DNA from: Zanthoxylum bungeanum
Lineage: Eukaryota; Streptophyta; Magnoliopsida; Sapindales; Rutaceae
NCBI GenBank assembly: GCA_019454045.1
Contig: SKCR01017971.1
Coordinates: 186,001-250,000, forward strand
Direction: 5' to 3'
DNA: 64,000 nt
The notes beneath the pieces were generated by a model, which was given only the letters and a program-made list of their open reading frames with translations, was not told the origin of the DNA and searched no databases. Below are positions 43,136-55,223 of the stretch, one piece after another. The position numbers were made by a program, and so were the translations under genes. Positions within the stretch are counted from its first letter, which is position 1; every line of letters starts with the position of its first letter.

Positions 43136-43508
43136 TTTTTTTCTGTGTGGTAGTTCGAGATGAGCTTTCCCTCGTGACCTATGTTTTATTTTTTCAAGTC
43201 TTTGCATATCATTCCCTTCAGGAATAGCAGCATGTCAAGAGCATGCATCAGTCAGGGCTGGCGCAAAATGAGTTTCCTCAAGCAGAGAAACCAGTGAACG
43301 GATCGGCCAGAGTTAGCTCAGATCAATATTTTCAGTCAGAGAAGGCCTAGTGGAAGAGATGGCCAAGTTATGAATCATAAGCGAAGGTACTAGATCAAGA
43401 TTGTGAACCCGACATGGATCTTCACAAGGAGCACTGAGGCTTGCAGCCGTGGAACCCGTTCTGAGGTGGGGAAAATTTGAGATTCTGGGCTTGATCAAGA
43501 TTGAGCAT
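43136..43508 (+). other. Element G internal sequence left of H
   Basis: No ORF of interest. The final five bases (GAGCA, 43504-43508) are the left TSD of element H. Confidence 0.6.
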
Positions 43509-44493
43509 GACACGAATCCAATCACTCAATGAACATTAGATGTCACAACTAGCAATATGGTAGAGCCTTTGCAAGTGCCAACAAGGCCAATCACACGCCA
43601 AAGAGCTAAGAAGATCAAAGACGTAATGGCGAGGCTAGCACATAATGCCATGGTCGAGTGTGACAAACAACTCCATGCAATATTAGCATCACATAAGGGC
43701 TTCTATGGAGTGGGTCCAAAGCTATTCCACTTGACCCAAGTCTAATAGGTTAACGTACCAGCAATTTGTAAGTCAAGTACCTTTTTGACGAATCAAGTCG
43801 AATTAAGTCCAACACCAAAAGTTCGACCAAGACAAGACTTATTAGGCTTCAAAACACATCATTGGGCCTATATACATGAAATCCAAGAATTTTGGGGATG
43901 TTTTTATCAATGAGATAATTTAGACATGGCTTTGAAAAACTTGCCATATTTGTTGGATTTTTGTGATTTTGCTATTTTTTCCTTTTATTGACTTTTTTGG
44001 AAAATTTGTTGATTATGTTTTTATTACTTTTGACTTTCTTGGAAAATTATATAGGTTATTAAATGACTATTAAGGGGCATAGCCTTTAAGTAGCCATTAG
44101 TTAGTTATTACGAATATTTTGGTCATTTTACGTCCATTTGGGTTTTTTTCTTTGTACTATATAAACTCTTTTCTTCTTAATGGAAAAGTAATCATCAAAT
44201 TTCGAAAATTGATTCAACTTTGAAAGCTTGGCTATGTCCAAAATTGCTTAAGAGAGGGATTCCTTTATTTCATGTAATCGACTTATCTAAGGTGTGGCAA
44301 CCTTAGTGGCGTCTCCATGATAGCAGAACACTACAAGGAATCATCTTAAGGGTTCTCAAAGACAAGTTATTTATGGGTCTTTTTTGTGGCCTTGGAAGGG
44401 TTTTGTTCATACAAAATCAAATTCGCGGTTCTTGGGGTTCTATCCGTTATGAGGGGTTTGCTTGGCCTAATCCTCCAAGTGAGTTCAGCGTCA
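43509..44493 (+). repeat. Element H left LTR (985 bp)
   Basis: TGACACGAATCC... to GAGTTCAGCGTCA. TATA-like ACTATATAAACTC near 44155. Close match to the right LTR apart from a 27-bp duplication present only there. Confidence 0.92.
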
Positions 44494-44508
44494 TTTGGTA
44501 TCGAAGCT
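44494..44508 (+). other. Primer-binding site of element H, degenerate
   Basis: TTTGGTATCGAAGC follows the LTR; TGGTATCAGAGC is the initiator tRNA-Met form. Confidence 0.65.
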
Positions 44509-45441
44509 TAGGGTTCCAAGGTCTGATTTTTCTATCTTTACTTTGTGTTTTTTATTTAGTCTTTATTGTGTTTGTTGGTCATCAAGATACTTGTTCATCT
44601 TGATTCTTGGTTTTTGTGTTTCTTAAGTATTTTTGCCTTTCTGATTTTTCGATGACCCGCATACCGGTCCCATATCGGCCTTCATACCGGTCTAACTGGG
44701 CATTATATAGTTAAGCAAACCGGTCTAATTCCATACCAATCCAATACCGGTCTCCATACCGGTCTACCTGAAGATAACATAACTACTGGAACCAGTTTAG
44801 TTTCATAACGGTCTCATACCAATCTCCATACCAGTGAACCTATGAGTAAAACATAACTACTAGAACCGACAAACAACCATATCGATACCATACCGGATCC
44901 CAAATCGGTCAACACTTAGAATTTTTTTAGGAGCTCAAGTGATGTGAAGAGCAAAAAAGAGAGTAAAAAAGTTCCAAAATTTGGTTGAAATTGGTTGGTT
45001 CCATATCATCAATTGGGTGTCCGTGAAGGGTAATTCAACAAAATTTCTATTGAGGAACCAAATTTCCGTCCGAATTTGCATACGTCCACAATTGTTTGCA
45101 TGCTTGTTTGTTTGTTGTTCTTGTTTGTGATTTCTATATTTCAAGTATTCTATCTTTAGGTTTTCTTTGAATTGAGTCTACGTATTTGCTAATTCTTATT
45201 CACATTACTCTGTTTTCCATATATTGGTTTTTTTTTCTTTTCTTGTTGTTTATGTTAACTTGAAGATTACACATTATTGTGAGTTTCTTTGCTAATCATA
45301 TTCACATTATATTTGAGTGCAAACACGAGTGGAATGGAGTGACACATATTTGAGTGTAAACACGTGAGCTTGTGAAATTGAAAGCTTATATAATTATTTT
45401 CACATAATTGTTACTTCTAATCTGTTTGTTGAAGTTTTGAG
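44509..45441 (+). other. Element H leader, with ACCGGT-rich stretch
   Basis: No ORF of interest. Between about 44650 and 44905 the words CATACCGGTCT, ATATCGGCC and ATACCAATC recur as a degenerate tandem array, containing the palindrome ACCGGT several times. The rest is T-rich. Confidence 0.7.
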
Positions 45442-46232
45442 ATGACAGGTACTAGTTTGACAGTGGATGAGAAGCTTGAGGCTTTAGAAAGGAAGTTTAT
45501 GGATATGATGGAAAACATGAATGATGCTTTCGATAAGTTGTCCAAGGAGGTAGAGAGTAATCAGACATGCATTGTTCCCAGATCACCACCACCTCAGTAT
45601 ATACCACCACCTCATAATGTGGCACCACGACGTGTACCACAAGATGAAGAAGAATCTGAAAATGAGTTTGATGATTTTGATGATCTTAATAATGTGGAGG
45701 AGAGATTTCAGCCAGGGCCTAATATGAGGTTTGATAGGAGGAATGATAGGAGGGATTGGTGGTTTGATGGTAGAGGTGAATTTGATGACAGACGTGAAGA
45801 TTATGATATGAGAGGTTATGGTAGACATGGTGATATTGATGGTGATTTGAGCAGCATCAAGATCAACATACCAAACTTCCGGGGAAGAATGATCCTGAAG
45901 CATATTTGGAGTGAGAGAAGAAAATCGAGTTGATTTTCAATTGTCATCATTACTCTGATGAGAAGAAGATCAATCTGGCAGCCATGAAATTCATTGATTA
46001 TGTGATGATTTGGTGTCAGATTGTCAGCAACCGAAAGAGGAATCATGAGAGACCAATTCAGACATGGGAAGAACTTCGAGGTCTCATGAGGAAATGGTTC
46101 ATACCCAGTCATTACTACCGAGAGTTGTATCAGAAACTACAAAATCTGTATCAGGAGATCAAGAGTGTAAGAGATTACTATACTGAGATGGAGGTTGCCA
46201 TGATCAGGGCGAATGTAATGGAGGATGCATAG
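45442..46232 (+). pseudogene. Element H Gag, N-terminal and capsid part
   Basis: ATG at 45442: MTGTSLTVDEKLEALERKFM, a coiled start, proline-rich linker (PRSPPPQYIPPP), acidic and arginine-rich stretches, then IKINIPNFRG. A frameshift near 45900 leads to 45930-46232 with NCHHYSDEKKINLAAMKF, RPIQTWEELRGLMRKWF and YYRELYQKLQNLYQEIKS, the retrotransposon-gag fold. Stop TAG at 46230-46232 is followed in a shifted frame by the continuation from 46260. Confidence 0.88.
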
Positions 46233-46259
46233 GTTATTATTGCATGATTTCTAGGGGGA

Positions 46260-46920
46260 GTGAACAGAGAGATTGCCAACATGGTGGAGTTGCATCATTA
46301 TGTTGATTTAGAGGATATGTTTCACATGGCTATCAAGGTAGAGAGGCAACTCAAGAAGAAGTCTACATCCAAATTTGGTACTCAGATTACTTCTGCATGG
46401 AAGAGAAAATGGGTTCCTAATGATCGATGGGATGAAGGCTTTAACAAGCCAAGGGCCGAATCTAGTGCCAATGGTAAAGAAGTTTCAGAACCAAGCAAGG
46501 CTAGACCGAAACCTGAGAGTACAACACCAAAGACTAAGGACATCAAGTGTTTCAAGTGTTTGGGCATGAGACACTATGCTTCACAGTGCCCCAACATGTG
46601 CCCCTTAGTGATTGATAAGAAGAGTGGTGAGGTACATTCTACCGACAGTGAGGTTGAGGTTGATGATGATGAGCCTGAGATTGAGGATACTAGTGACAGA
46701 GAGGGAGCTGCATACCCACTGGATAACTTGTCCTTAGTTGTCAAGCGTGCTTTGAGTGCACAAATTGTTGAGGATGAGAGTGATCAGCAGAGGGAGAACA
46801 TATTTCACACTAGATGCCGTGTGAATGGCAAGGGGTGTAGTATGATAATTGACGGGGGCGGTTGTGCTAATGTCGCAAGTACGACTTTAGTTGAGAGGTT
46901 GGGATTAGATTGCTTGAAGC
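46260..46920 (+). pseudogene. Element H Gag C-terminus, zinc knuckle and protease start
   Basis: NREIANMVELHHYVDLEDMF, then basic linker, knuckle CFKCLGMRHYASQC (CX2CX4HX4C), acidic stretch and protease site CRVNGKGCSMIIDGGGC. The expected DGGS/DTGS is DGGG, a damaged but recognisable active site. Coding ends at DCLK, where LTR I begins (TGTTGGAG at 46921). The remaining protease and the N-terminal RT are not found. Confidence 0.88.
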
Positions 46921-49900
46921 TGTTGGAGTTGGTACTTGGAGTGCCAATCTGAATTGTACATTTTATTATTTATTAATAAAATAACTACATTTTCATTTCA
47001 AACCTTATTAATGGTATTGTCATTATGTATATTAGATTGCTGTATAAATATGCTAAGAATGACATCGACCTTAGAATAGTCATGTAGTAATACTGGACAC
47101 TAGGTGGTCCGACATTGGGATAAGTATTACTTAAAATATATAAATATTCCTAGCCGTTGGTTTTGGAATACGGTCGAATTCCTATAACCTAGAAGACTAG
47201 CACATGTCATATATTAGAATTGGAGTTCCAATGGTTTAACTGTAGGAAACGACTTTTCCTTAGCTCATCGGAAGTTGCGGATGTGGTGGCACCGGCTCCG
47301 GTATGGACCTTTAAAATTTTCTTGGCCTTCTCCTTTGTAGAAGTCGAACTCCACCAAACACTTGATGAATTTCCTTTAAGATTCTACCGTAGAATCAACT
47401 ACCCAATCTTCTGATCTATATCTCGAAACCAAAAAATCGAAGTGTGTGCTTCACTCACAAAGATCAACCTCTAAACTATTTAGAGAAGTATCAAACTCTA
47501 AACTATTTAGAGAAATGATATTGTCACAAATTCTTTTGGAAAAATGAACTAGATCAATATCTAACTCAATTAGAAGTTTTATGTCTTAATAATTAAGAAA
47601 AAATTCTTGATTTTCAAACTCTCTCACAACTTTTGTGTTTGCTTGAATTTTCTCACTAACTCTAATTTTTGTGTGTAAATGGTTTTTGCAAAATTCTTTC
47701 TATTTATAGAGTGGAAAGTGTAAAGAATTTATTCTTTCCAACTTTAACCACCAACATCCACTCACTTTTTAAATAGCAAAAACACTTGAGTGTAGTGTCA
47801 ACCAAAACCATTTGATAATGGAACAAGTTAGGTAATTAGGTCAAAATTAATTAACAAAAACTTGGTGGATGATTTGGCAAACCATTAAGGCTTGTCTTGA
47901 TAATGCATTTACCATTATCGAATAATGATGTCATTATTATCTCATAATTATGCATTATCAATGATGATGTAATAATTATCTCATAATTATTAATGATGTA
48001 ATAATTATCTTATAATTATTATTTGATTATCTCATAATCAAAAATATTAGAAAAAATAATATTAAACTAATTTAATATTATTTTCATTTGTGACAAAAAT
48101 TATTATTAATCATATTAATAACATATAAATATAATGTGAGCATATTATTAGACAATCTAATTATATTAGGTTTGCTACAGTTAATCGAGCTAGCACGGGG
48201 ACCAAATGGACCTACGGTTCCGAGCTCCAATAATTCCGAAATATTAATTAAAACTCTTTTAATCAAATATTACGAATTATTAACTCCGTGTTATTCCACT
48301 AAAAACTCGAAGTTGAATTCTCGTTGCCATAGATGGAAAATATAAGTCGAATACTTCAGTGTCCATCGATATAGTCACTACATATGGATATAGCCCTTCA
48401 CGAATATCTCATAAATAGAGTCGGGTCATAAGTCCGTTATACCCCTATAAATATTTTGTCTCTTAAGCACCATTGATTATATAATGAACAATTAATTCAT
48501 AACAATTATGAATATTAAAACTTTCTATTCGTAATAGAAAAGTTGAGCACTCAAATTATTCAAGTCCCGAATCAATTCTTAAAAGAAACATTCTTCTACT
48601 TCTCGAAATAAGGAGTGAATTTCATATCTATGTAAAACATTCTCAGCTACACACCAAACTATATCCCCAAAATACGTAGTTATTGGTCGGGAATGCTACA
48701 CCAACCTCACCATAGTAAATCAAAGGACATAGCCTGACATGCAGGAGTTCATAATACATTCAGGATTAAGATCGAATCCATATATGACTATCTAGTAGAT
48801 AAAATAAATTTCTTTGGTTAACAGATATTAAAAGAAATTGGTATTTATTTAAGTCCAGTCATATATGATCTCATCATACAATGTGCCTTCATTCCCATGT
48901 CACTACATGTACGATCCTGGATCAAGGTCGTCATACAAGTATAGAATGGACCGCAGCTATAGATATACCACAAACAAAGTATCATTTTTGTTTGCTCTCT
49001 ATGGACTATTTAGATTACTAACTCCAGACTTAAATCCTCTTGTACATCAAACACATATTAAGTCTGAAGGTACAAGAGTAATCAAGATAAACAAGACAAT
49101 TGGACAATATGCGATTTAAATCAAACAACTTTGATAAATGAATAATGCATTTATTACTATTACAATAATCAATTCCATTTTACAATACATGAAGCTCTAG
49201 GGCATATATCCCAACATTAACTCGATGTACCATGAGTTTTGGAAACTCGTATAGACGTGTAGGTATTGGTTAGACCGAATACTGAATGACTCACAAGTGA
49301 TTCCTAATAATTGGAAGTACACACCATCGTCAATAGGAATTTCCTCGAGTCGAGTAGAATATGTAATCCTTTGATTATAAGATAACATTGATTTTGTGTG
49401 AGATCCTCCACACTTTGATGCCATGTATGTCAGAAACCTTTCATGGTCTGGCCTCTAGATGTTTGTCGGGTGTGGATCGATGCACTCAGTAATCAAGTGC
49501 GAAGTAAGATAGGATCCGTCGGCCCGTATGTGTACCATAAGGAGTTTAGGTATCCATGTGAGAAAGTCACGATTATTAAGACTTTGGCCAAAGCCGATCA
49601 CCTATGGTGGATCACATCCGTTGTAAAGAATCATGAACATATCGACATGAGATGTGTGTCTTTGGAAACTTGACGGTATATTCTATGTTTCCTAAGCACA
49701 ACTCAGATAGCCTACGACGGAAGGATTGTTATACATATGTGATGACCTCGACTTGTATAGTTCAGAAAGGTCGTTCGTGTTCTTCGCGAATTCGGAGGTG
49801 GCCGAATTGCGTACATATTAGCTAGGCTTATATGACGAACCTGCCTGAACTTAGAGAGTCCCAATATGAAGTGTACTCATTGAGCACTTGGGTAGCCGAT

Positions 49901-51005
49901 TAATTTTTGATAAAAGATAATATTCAATATTATAATTATAAACTAAGATAATCGAGTTTTATTGGATAACATTGATTATTTACTTTGACCTAATGAGATT
50001 AATTCAATAATTACACAAGGGCTTAATAGTAAAATCATAATTATCTCTACCATTTGAGGATATTATGGTAATTGTAAGTATGTAATAATATGTGGTTTTG
50101 GCTTTATTTAATTGGATTAAATCAAAGTGGTAGACAATGGAGATTAGTCATACCTAATTATACATATTTGGACAAATTAGATTAAGCCCACCTAAAAGTT
50201 GATTACAACTTTTATTAATTAAAATATGCCTAAGTTTTGCTATAAATAGCAAGCTTTAGGAAGATTTTAATTAAGCAAAGCAAAACCTTGAGAAAGCTAA
50301 GTACAAACAATTCTTGGAGAAATTAGTCTAAGTTAGAGAAGTGTTTATAAAAGCTTTGTGAGGTCTCTACAATATTTCATATAGGAGAAATCAAGATTGG
50401 ATCTTAGGGTGAAGCTTGCTAGCGTTGGAATCAAGATGGACTCTTGGAGTCAAGCTTGCTAATCTTTGGAAGTTCCCCAAACATTTCAATAAGGAGAAGT
50501 TGATTGGATCTTTGAATCAACCTTGCTAGGTGAGTTTGATCTTCTCCAAAAGCTATATTTTTCATTAGTGAGACATATGGTGTTGTAATATGTATTAGAT
50601 ACATAATGTTGAAATTAGGCTAATTAATTGTGTTAGGATGCTTTGGAAGTATAAACACAATATGCATGTAATTGGGTCAAAATGTTTATGTTAGACATAA
50701 ACATAAAATTAGAGTTTAGAACTTTTGATAATAGCTTAGAGCTAAGGCTACCATTCTAGAATCACTTGACCACATTTGGATGACCTAGAATTATTCACGA
50801 GTCACTTCGTTGTGGGATTCTAATTTGGTTTGTGTTTTGGATTCAAAATTTACGCAAGTGCGTATTTAGAATAAATTTATGTTTTGTAAAAATATTTGAT
50901 ATTCTGAAAAACTTGATTTTTATTCTATAACATGTTTTGATATTGGTTTTGATGTTAAAAATTAATTTTGGGTGTTTTGGAAGTGTTTAGGAAAGATTAC
51001 AAGTT
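46921..51005 (+). mobile_element. LTR I: copia-type LTR in H, 3'-truncated, split by J
   Basis: Begins TGTTGGAGTTGGTACTTGG, resumes after J at 49222, and has a TATA box GCTATAAATAGC near 50241. LTR sequence without J is about 2.1 kb. The right end shows no CA plus TSD; H's RT restarts around 51010 without its first part, so a deletion removed the end of I together with adjoining H sequence. Left flank is GAAGC. ORFs inside are short and not conserved. Right boundary is approximate. Confidence 0.68.
47241..49216 (-). mobile_element. LTR J: solo LTR of a Ty1/copia element inside I
   Basis: On the minus strand it runs from TGTTGGGATATATGCC (49216) to GTCGTTTCCTACA (47241). Perfect 5-bp TSD TTAAC at 47236-47240 and 49217-49221. 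The GGTCCATTTGGTCCCC-like module (about 48195-48210) resembles one in the E LTR (GGTCCATCGGTCCCCGTCG), so the two belong to related copia groups. No internal region exists, so it arose by LTR-LTR recombination. Confidence 0.9.
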
Positions 51006-51299
51006 TATTGGGTTAAGAACCAAGTATGTGCATTTATAGGTCAGTTTATTGTAGTTTATTTTGATGACATCTTAGTTTACAGTAAAATATTAGATGAACA
51101 TGTTGCACATTTGAAGCATGTTCTTGAAGTGTTGAGGCAGGAAAAATAATATGCTAACTTTGGTAAGTGCACTTTTTGTATGGATAAAATTATCTTTCTT
51201 GGTTTTGTTGTAAGTGCAGATGATATCGAAGTTGATGTAGAGAAGGTAGAGGCAATTTAGGATTGGCCTACACCGAAAACTGTGACAGAAGTCGGAAGC
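51006..51299 (+). pseudogene. Element H reverse transcriptase, central part
   Basis: After LTR I the reading resumes at about 51015: AFIGQFIVVYFDDILVYSK with catalytic YFDD intact, then a stop (TAA) after LRQEK, FLGFVVSADDIEVDVEKVEA and [11 protein letters not shown]. The RT fingers before it are deleted. Stops at about 51147 and 51258. Ends at the ndhD insertion. Confidence 0.88.
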
Positions 51300-51570
51300 A
51301 CTAATTGTAGTTTTTCCGATAGCCGCGGGTTCTTTAATTTTCTTTCTCCCTCATAGAGGAAATAAGGTGACTAGAGGATATACAATATATATATGTGTCT
51401 CTAGAACTCCTTCTAACGACCTATGCATTCTGTTATAATTTCCAATTGGACGATCCATTAATCCAGCTGGCAGAGGATTATAAATGGATCACTTTTTTTG
51501 ATTTTCACTGGCGGTTGGAATAGATGGACTTTCCATATGACCCCTTTTACTGACGGGATTTATCACTAGA
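51300..51570 (+). pseudogene. ndhD: Plastid ndhD fragment (NUPT) inserted in H RT
   Basis: The 271 bp translate, allowing small indels, as the N-terminal part of plastid NdhD (NADH dehydrogenase-like subunit 4): [59 protein letters not shown] and IDGLSI. An AT dinucleotide expansion (about 51388) and a lost G near 51520 break the frame. The flanks GTGACAGAAGTCGGAAGC and TTCTATGGATGAGCAAGC join as continuous RT, with little or no target loss. It is a nuclear copy of plastid DNA, not expressed as NdhD. Confidence 0.9.
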
Positions 51571-52100
51571 TTCTATGGATGAGCAAGCTTTTACCGCAAG
51601 TTTGTTAGGGACTTCAGTAGTATTACAACACCACTGACTGAAGTAGTGAAGAAAATTATTAGCTTCAAGTGAGGAGAAGAGCATAAGCGTGCATTCCAGG
51701 ATCTTAAAATAAAGTTGTGCAGTGCACCAGTTTTGGCACTACCCAACTTTGAAAAGACATTTGAGATTGAGTGTGACGCATCTGGGATAGGAATTGGAGC
51801 GGTTCTTATGTAAGAAAATCGGCCAATAGCTTACTTTAGTGAGAAGTTGAATGGAGCAGTTTTGAGGTACCCCACATACGATAAGGACTTGTATGCGCTA
51901 GTGAGAGCCCTTGAGACTTGGCGGCATTATCTGAGGCCTCGAGAGTTTGTGATCCATACAGATCATGAATCATTGAAGCATTTGAAAGACCAATGTAACC
52001 TGAATAAACGCACGCATGATGGTTAGAGTTTGTTGAGACTTTTCCATATGTAATCCGCTACAAACAAGATAAGGAAAACATTGTTGCCGATGCACTATCA
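51571..52100 (+). pseudogene. Element H RT thumb and RNase H
   Basis: FYRKFVRDFSSITTPLTEVV, then stops, and RNase H with [53 protein letters not shown] and [13 protein letters not shown]. Aspartates of the first and third motifs are present; the usual KEL motif has a conservative D. TGA/TAG stops at several points (51674, 51811, 52025). Confidence 0.88.
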
Positions 52101-53077
52101 CGAATGTATGCTTTACTTACTTCATTGAGTGCAAGAATACATGAGTTTGAATTTATTATAGAACTTTATGCAAATGATATTGACTTTAGTACTGTCTATG
52201 CTGCATGTGAAAAGTCTACATTTAGTAAATTCTACCAATATGAGGGGTTTCTGTTTAGGGAGAATAGATTATGCGTTCCTATTTGTAGTATGCGTGAGTT
52301 GTTAGTTAGAGAAGCGCATGAGAGATGTTTAATGTGGCACTTTGGAATTGCTAAGACCTTTGGAGTATTGAGTGAACATTTCTATTAGCCTAAAATACGG
52401 AGATATATTGAATGTTTGTGTGATAAATGCTTAATTTGTAAAAGGCTAAATCTAAGGTTATGCCTCATGGGTTGTACACACCATTATCTGTACCTAGTGA
52501 GCCATGGGTAGATGTATCAATGGACTTTATATTGGGCTTACCTAGGACTAGGCAGGGTAGAGATTCCATCTTTGTAGTGGTTGATAGGTTCAGTAAGATG
52601 ACACACTTTATAGCGTGTCATAAGACTGATGATGCAACTAACATTACCGACTTGTTCCTTAAAGAAGTGTAGGACTCCATGGAATTCCACGGAGTATAGT
52701 TTCAGATCGTGATGTTAAATTCCTCAGTCACTTTTGGAAAGTTTTATGGGGTAAGTTAGAAGCTAAACTTTTGTATTTGACTACTTGCCACCCCCAAACT
52801 GATGGGCATAGTGGTTAATAGGACTTTGACTAAGTTATTGCTTACTATTATCACTAAGAACTTAAAAACTTGGGAGGATTGTTTGCCTTTTATTGAATTT
52901 GCATATAACCGTAGCATTCATTCTTCTACATCTTATTCACTATTTGAAATTGTTTATGGTTTTCAGCCACTAACTCCATTATATTTGTTACCATTGCATG
53001 TTGATGAGCATGCAGGGCTAGATGGAAAAAGGAAAGCTGATTTGGTGAAACACATACATGAGAAATCAAGAGAGCAC
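52101..53077 (+). pseudogene. Element H integrase, N-terminal finger and catalytic core
   Basis: Finger: REAHERCLMWHFGIAKT and [10 protein letters not shown] (HHCC present, the glycine before HFG replaced by W), split by TAG at 52388. Core after a frameshift: [18 protein letters not shown] with the first Asp, [21 protein letters not shown] with a frameshift, and KNLKTWEDCLPFIEFAYNRS carrying the E-containing helix. Ends at KSREH where LTR K lies (TSD AGCAC at 53073-53077). Confidence 0.9.
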
Positions 53078-53379
53078 TGATGAGTGGTATTTATATCACT
53101 ATTTCCCACTCATTTAACTTAATATTTTGTATAGTTTCTTGAGTTTTATGAACGTTTTGATGTGTTTTATTGTTATCTTGCAGATAAATAAAGTTTGGAC
53201 AACACTGGAGGCAATTTGGGGCAAAACCGGACAAAAATGGGTCAACAGGGATATTTTCGTCTTTTGCGCGTCGCGCCGCCCAGACATTCCGCGCCGCGAC
53301 GCCCAGCATGAGCCGGATCTGCTAACATGCGCCTGGTCAACGGTCAACAATTTGAGAAGTTTTGACTTTGCTAAAATGC

Positions 53380-53810
53380 GCCGTGCCACGTGTCACCATC
53401 ACAGCCGATCTGCTAAAATGCGCCGTGCCACGTGTCATCATCATATGCTGCCGACACTCAGACTTGACACGTTCGCCTCGTCATCAGCCACATCATCGGT
53501 CAACAAGTCAACCATGCCACGTGTCATGCCACATCATCGTCCACGTCAGCAGGTCAACCGAGTCAACTTGCCACGTCAGCATCAACCAATCACAGCGTGA
53601 CACGTGTCGCCACGTGTCGCAATCCTATTGTGCCGACAGGTGAACATCAGCCGCCACGCCACGTCATCGCCACGTCATCGCCATGTCAGCATGACGTCAT
53701 CAATGACGTCATCACAATCATTGAGTCTTAGCCGCCTTGACACGTGTCGCGTGAACAGTCAGCCGCCTTGCTACGTGTCACCTTCTCATCGTGCCACGTC
53801 GACAAATCCA
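53380..53810 (+). promoter_or_regulatory. G-box/ABRE-type site cluster in LTR K
   Basis: Six exact CACGTG hexamers (53387, 53429, 53518, 53601, 53611, 53741), most as GCCACGTGTC or ACACGTGTC, plus two TGACGTCA octamers (53693, 53704) and several CACGTC half-sites, in about 430 bp upstream of a TATA box at 53867-53874. CACGTG and ABRE-type cores are bZIP/bHLH binding sites in plants. Activity is inference. Confidence 0.72.
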
Positions 53811-53866
53811 GCGTCGCGACGCTGAGGTTCTTGGCGTCGCGACTCTGGAACAGTGAAAAATATTTC

Positions 53867-53874
53867 TATAAATA
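53867..53874 (+). promoter_or_regulatory. TATA box of LTR K
   Basis: CTATAAATACTGCGCG is followed about 40 bp later by a CT-rich stretch, typical of an LTR transcript leader. Confidence 0.65.
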
Positions 53875-54159
53875 CTGCGCGAAATTTCAGAATTTTGTAC
53901 ACACCTCTCTCTCTCTTGAATTCTCTCTCTAGAGAGAGTTTCTCTCTCTAGAAATTTTATTTTTTTATTTTTAGTTTTGTAAATATTTTAATTACGTTTT
54001 GTAATAATAGTAATTTAATTTTTACTTTTTACAGTTTTTACTATTCACCATGTTGAAATAATTTCCTCAGCTAGGGTGAAATGTAATTCTTCTACTATTG
54101 CTATTTAGATTAATCTCCCTTAAAAATAATATATTAACTATTTAAAATATTGACTTAAT

Positions 54160-54345
54160 AAGGAATACCGCTATATTGGTCGGTTGGTAATTTAATTTTA
54201 ATCTGTTTTAAACCTGACTAATCAAGGATACCGCCAAACTGGTCGGTTGGTAAATTTATTTTTGGTTCCGCCTTAATGGCTGGTTGGACTTAATTTGACT
54301 TAATCAGGATACCGCCAGAATGGTCGGTTGGTAATATTATCACAA
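54160..54345 (+). repeat. Short tandem repeats in LTR K (GGTCGGTTGGTAA units)
   Basis: ATACCGC...TGGTCGGTTGGTAA-type units recur near 54165, 54229 and 54311, with a diverged one near 54270, about 65 bp apart at first. Confidence 0.75.
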
Positions 54346-55223
54346 GTTTATATATTACTTTATGGGAGATATCTAAATTAGTAGTAGTAAAAGTAATTCC
54401 TTTTACCTTAGCATTTTATTTTATTGTAATTTACTTTTCAGCTTTTATTTTATGTCTTTTACTTTTATGAATTTACTAGTCCTAGTTATGTGTTAGTTTT
54501 CTGAGGTTGTGATGACTTTTAATATCACCGGTTTATAAGGGATTATTTTATAGTTGGGTAATTTAAAGGTTTATTTATTAAGTCTTAAGCTTAATGCTTC
54601 TTGTTGTCTGATCACCAATAAGATTGATATGGTAAATCTAAAATGAACTAGACATATGGATTTTAGATTTCAGCCTTAGACTTAATAGCCCACGATCTTC
54701 CTTGAGGATAGATAACCCTTTAATAGATTTCCTTACAGGATAGGAATATACCTGTCGGGCGGGGGTAGCCATAATTGGAACTTAAACTTAATGAATCCAG
54801 ATAATTTGGTTGACATAGACATATGGTTCAATTGGGTTAAACTGGGTATTTGTGTCTGACCATCGACAGAGGCTTACACATAATTTAGTGTTCCAGGTTA
54901 ATAAATCAAATATTACCAACTTTAAGATAACCACTTCATCTTTAAAATGATATTAAAAGAAATCACAACCTTAAATCTTTGTGTCTTTTGTTATTTTCCT
55001 TAGTATTTTCTTTTGTCTTTTTATTTATTTATTTATTTTGTAAAACCACTTTCAACCAATCAAACAATCATTCTCTTCTCCCTTTAATTAGATATTTGTA
55101 AATAAATAGATTCAATAATTAATAACAACATAGGAATTAAGTCCTCGTGGGATCGATATTTTTATACTACTTGAACGATACGTGCGCTTGCGTTATACGT
55201 GTGTGTTTACGCCGGTCAAGCAC

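Larger units (their letters stand above)
53078..55218 (+). mobile_element. LTR K: 2.14-kb solo-LTR-like element with G-box-rich promoter, inside H integrase
   Basis: Begins TGATGAGTGGTATTTATATC and ends TTACGCCGGTCA, with a perfect TSD AGCAC at 53073-53077 and 55219-55223. No gag or pol. The promoter-like organisation (cluster of ACGTG sites, then TATA, then CT-rich leader) and TG...CA ends fit a solo LTR. The 157-residue plus-strand ORF at 53127 overlaps the cis-element cluster and is not credible. Also contains repeated units with GGTCGGTTGGTAA. Family not assigned. Confidence 0.82.

Noticed and set aside
51300..51570. Functional ndhD or a retrotransposon domain
   Set aside because: Only the N-terminal part, frame broken, and RT sequence continues on both sides.
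53127..53825. 157-, 93- and 73-residue ORFs as K-encoded proteins
   Set aside because: They lie in the cis-element cluster and start upstream of the TATA box. Histidine/threonine-rich peptides reflect repeated CACGTGTCA words.
55182..55223. Start of an integrase ORF at 55182
   Set aside because: This part is the end of LTR K. Element H sequence resumes at 55219-55224 after the TSD.
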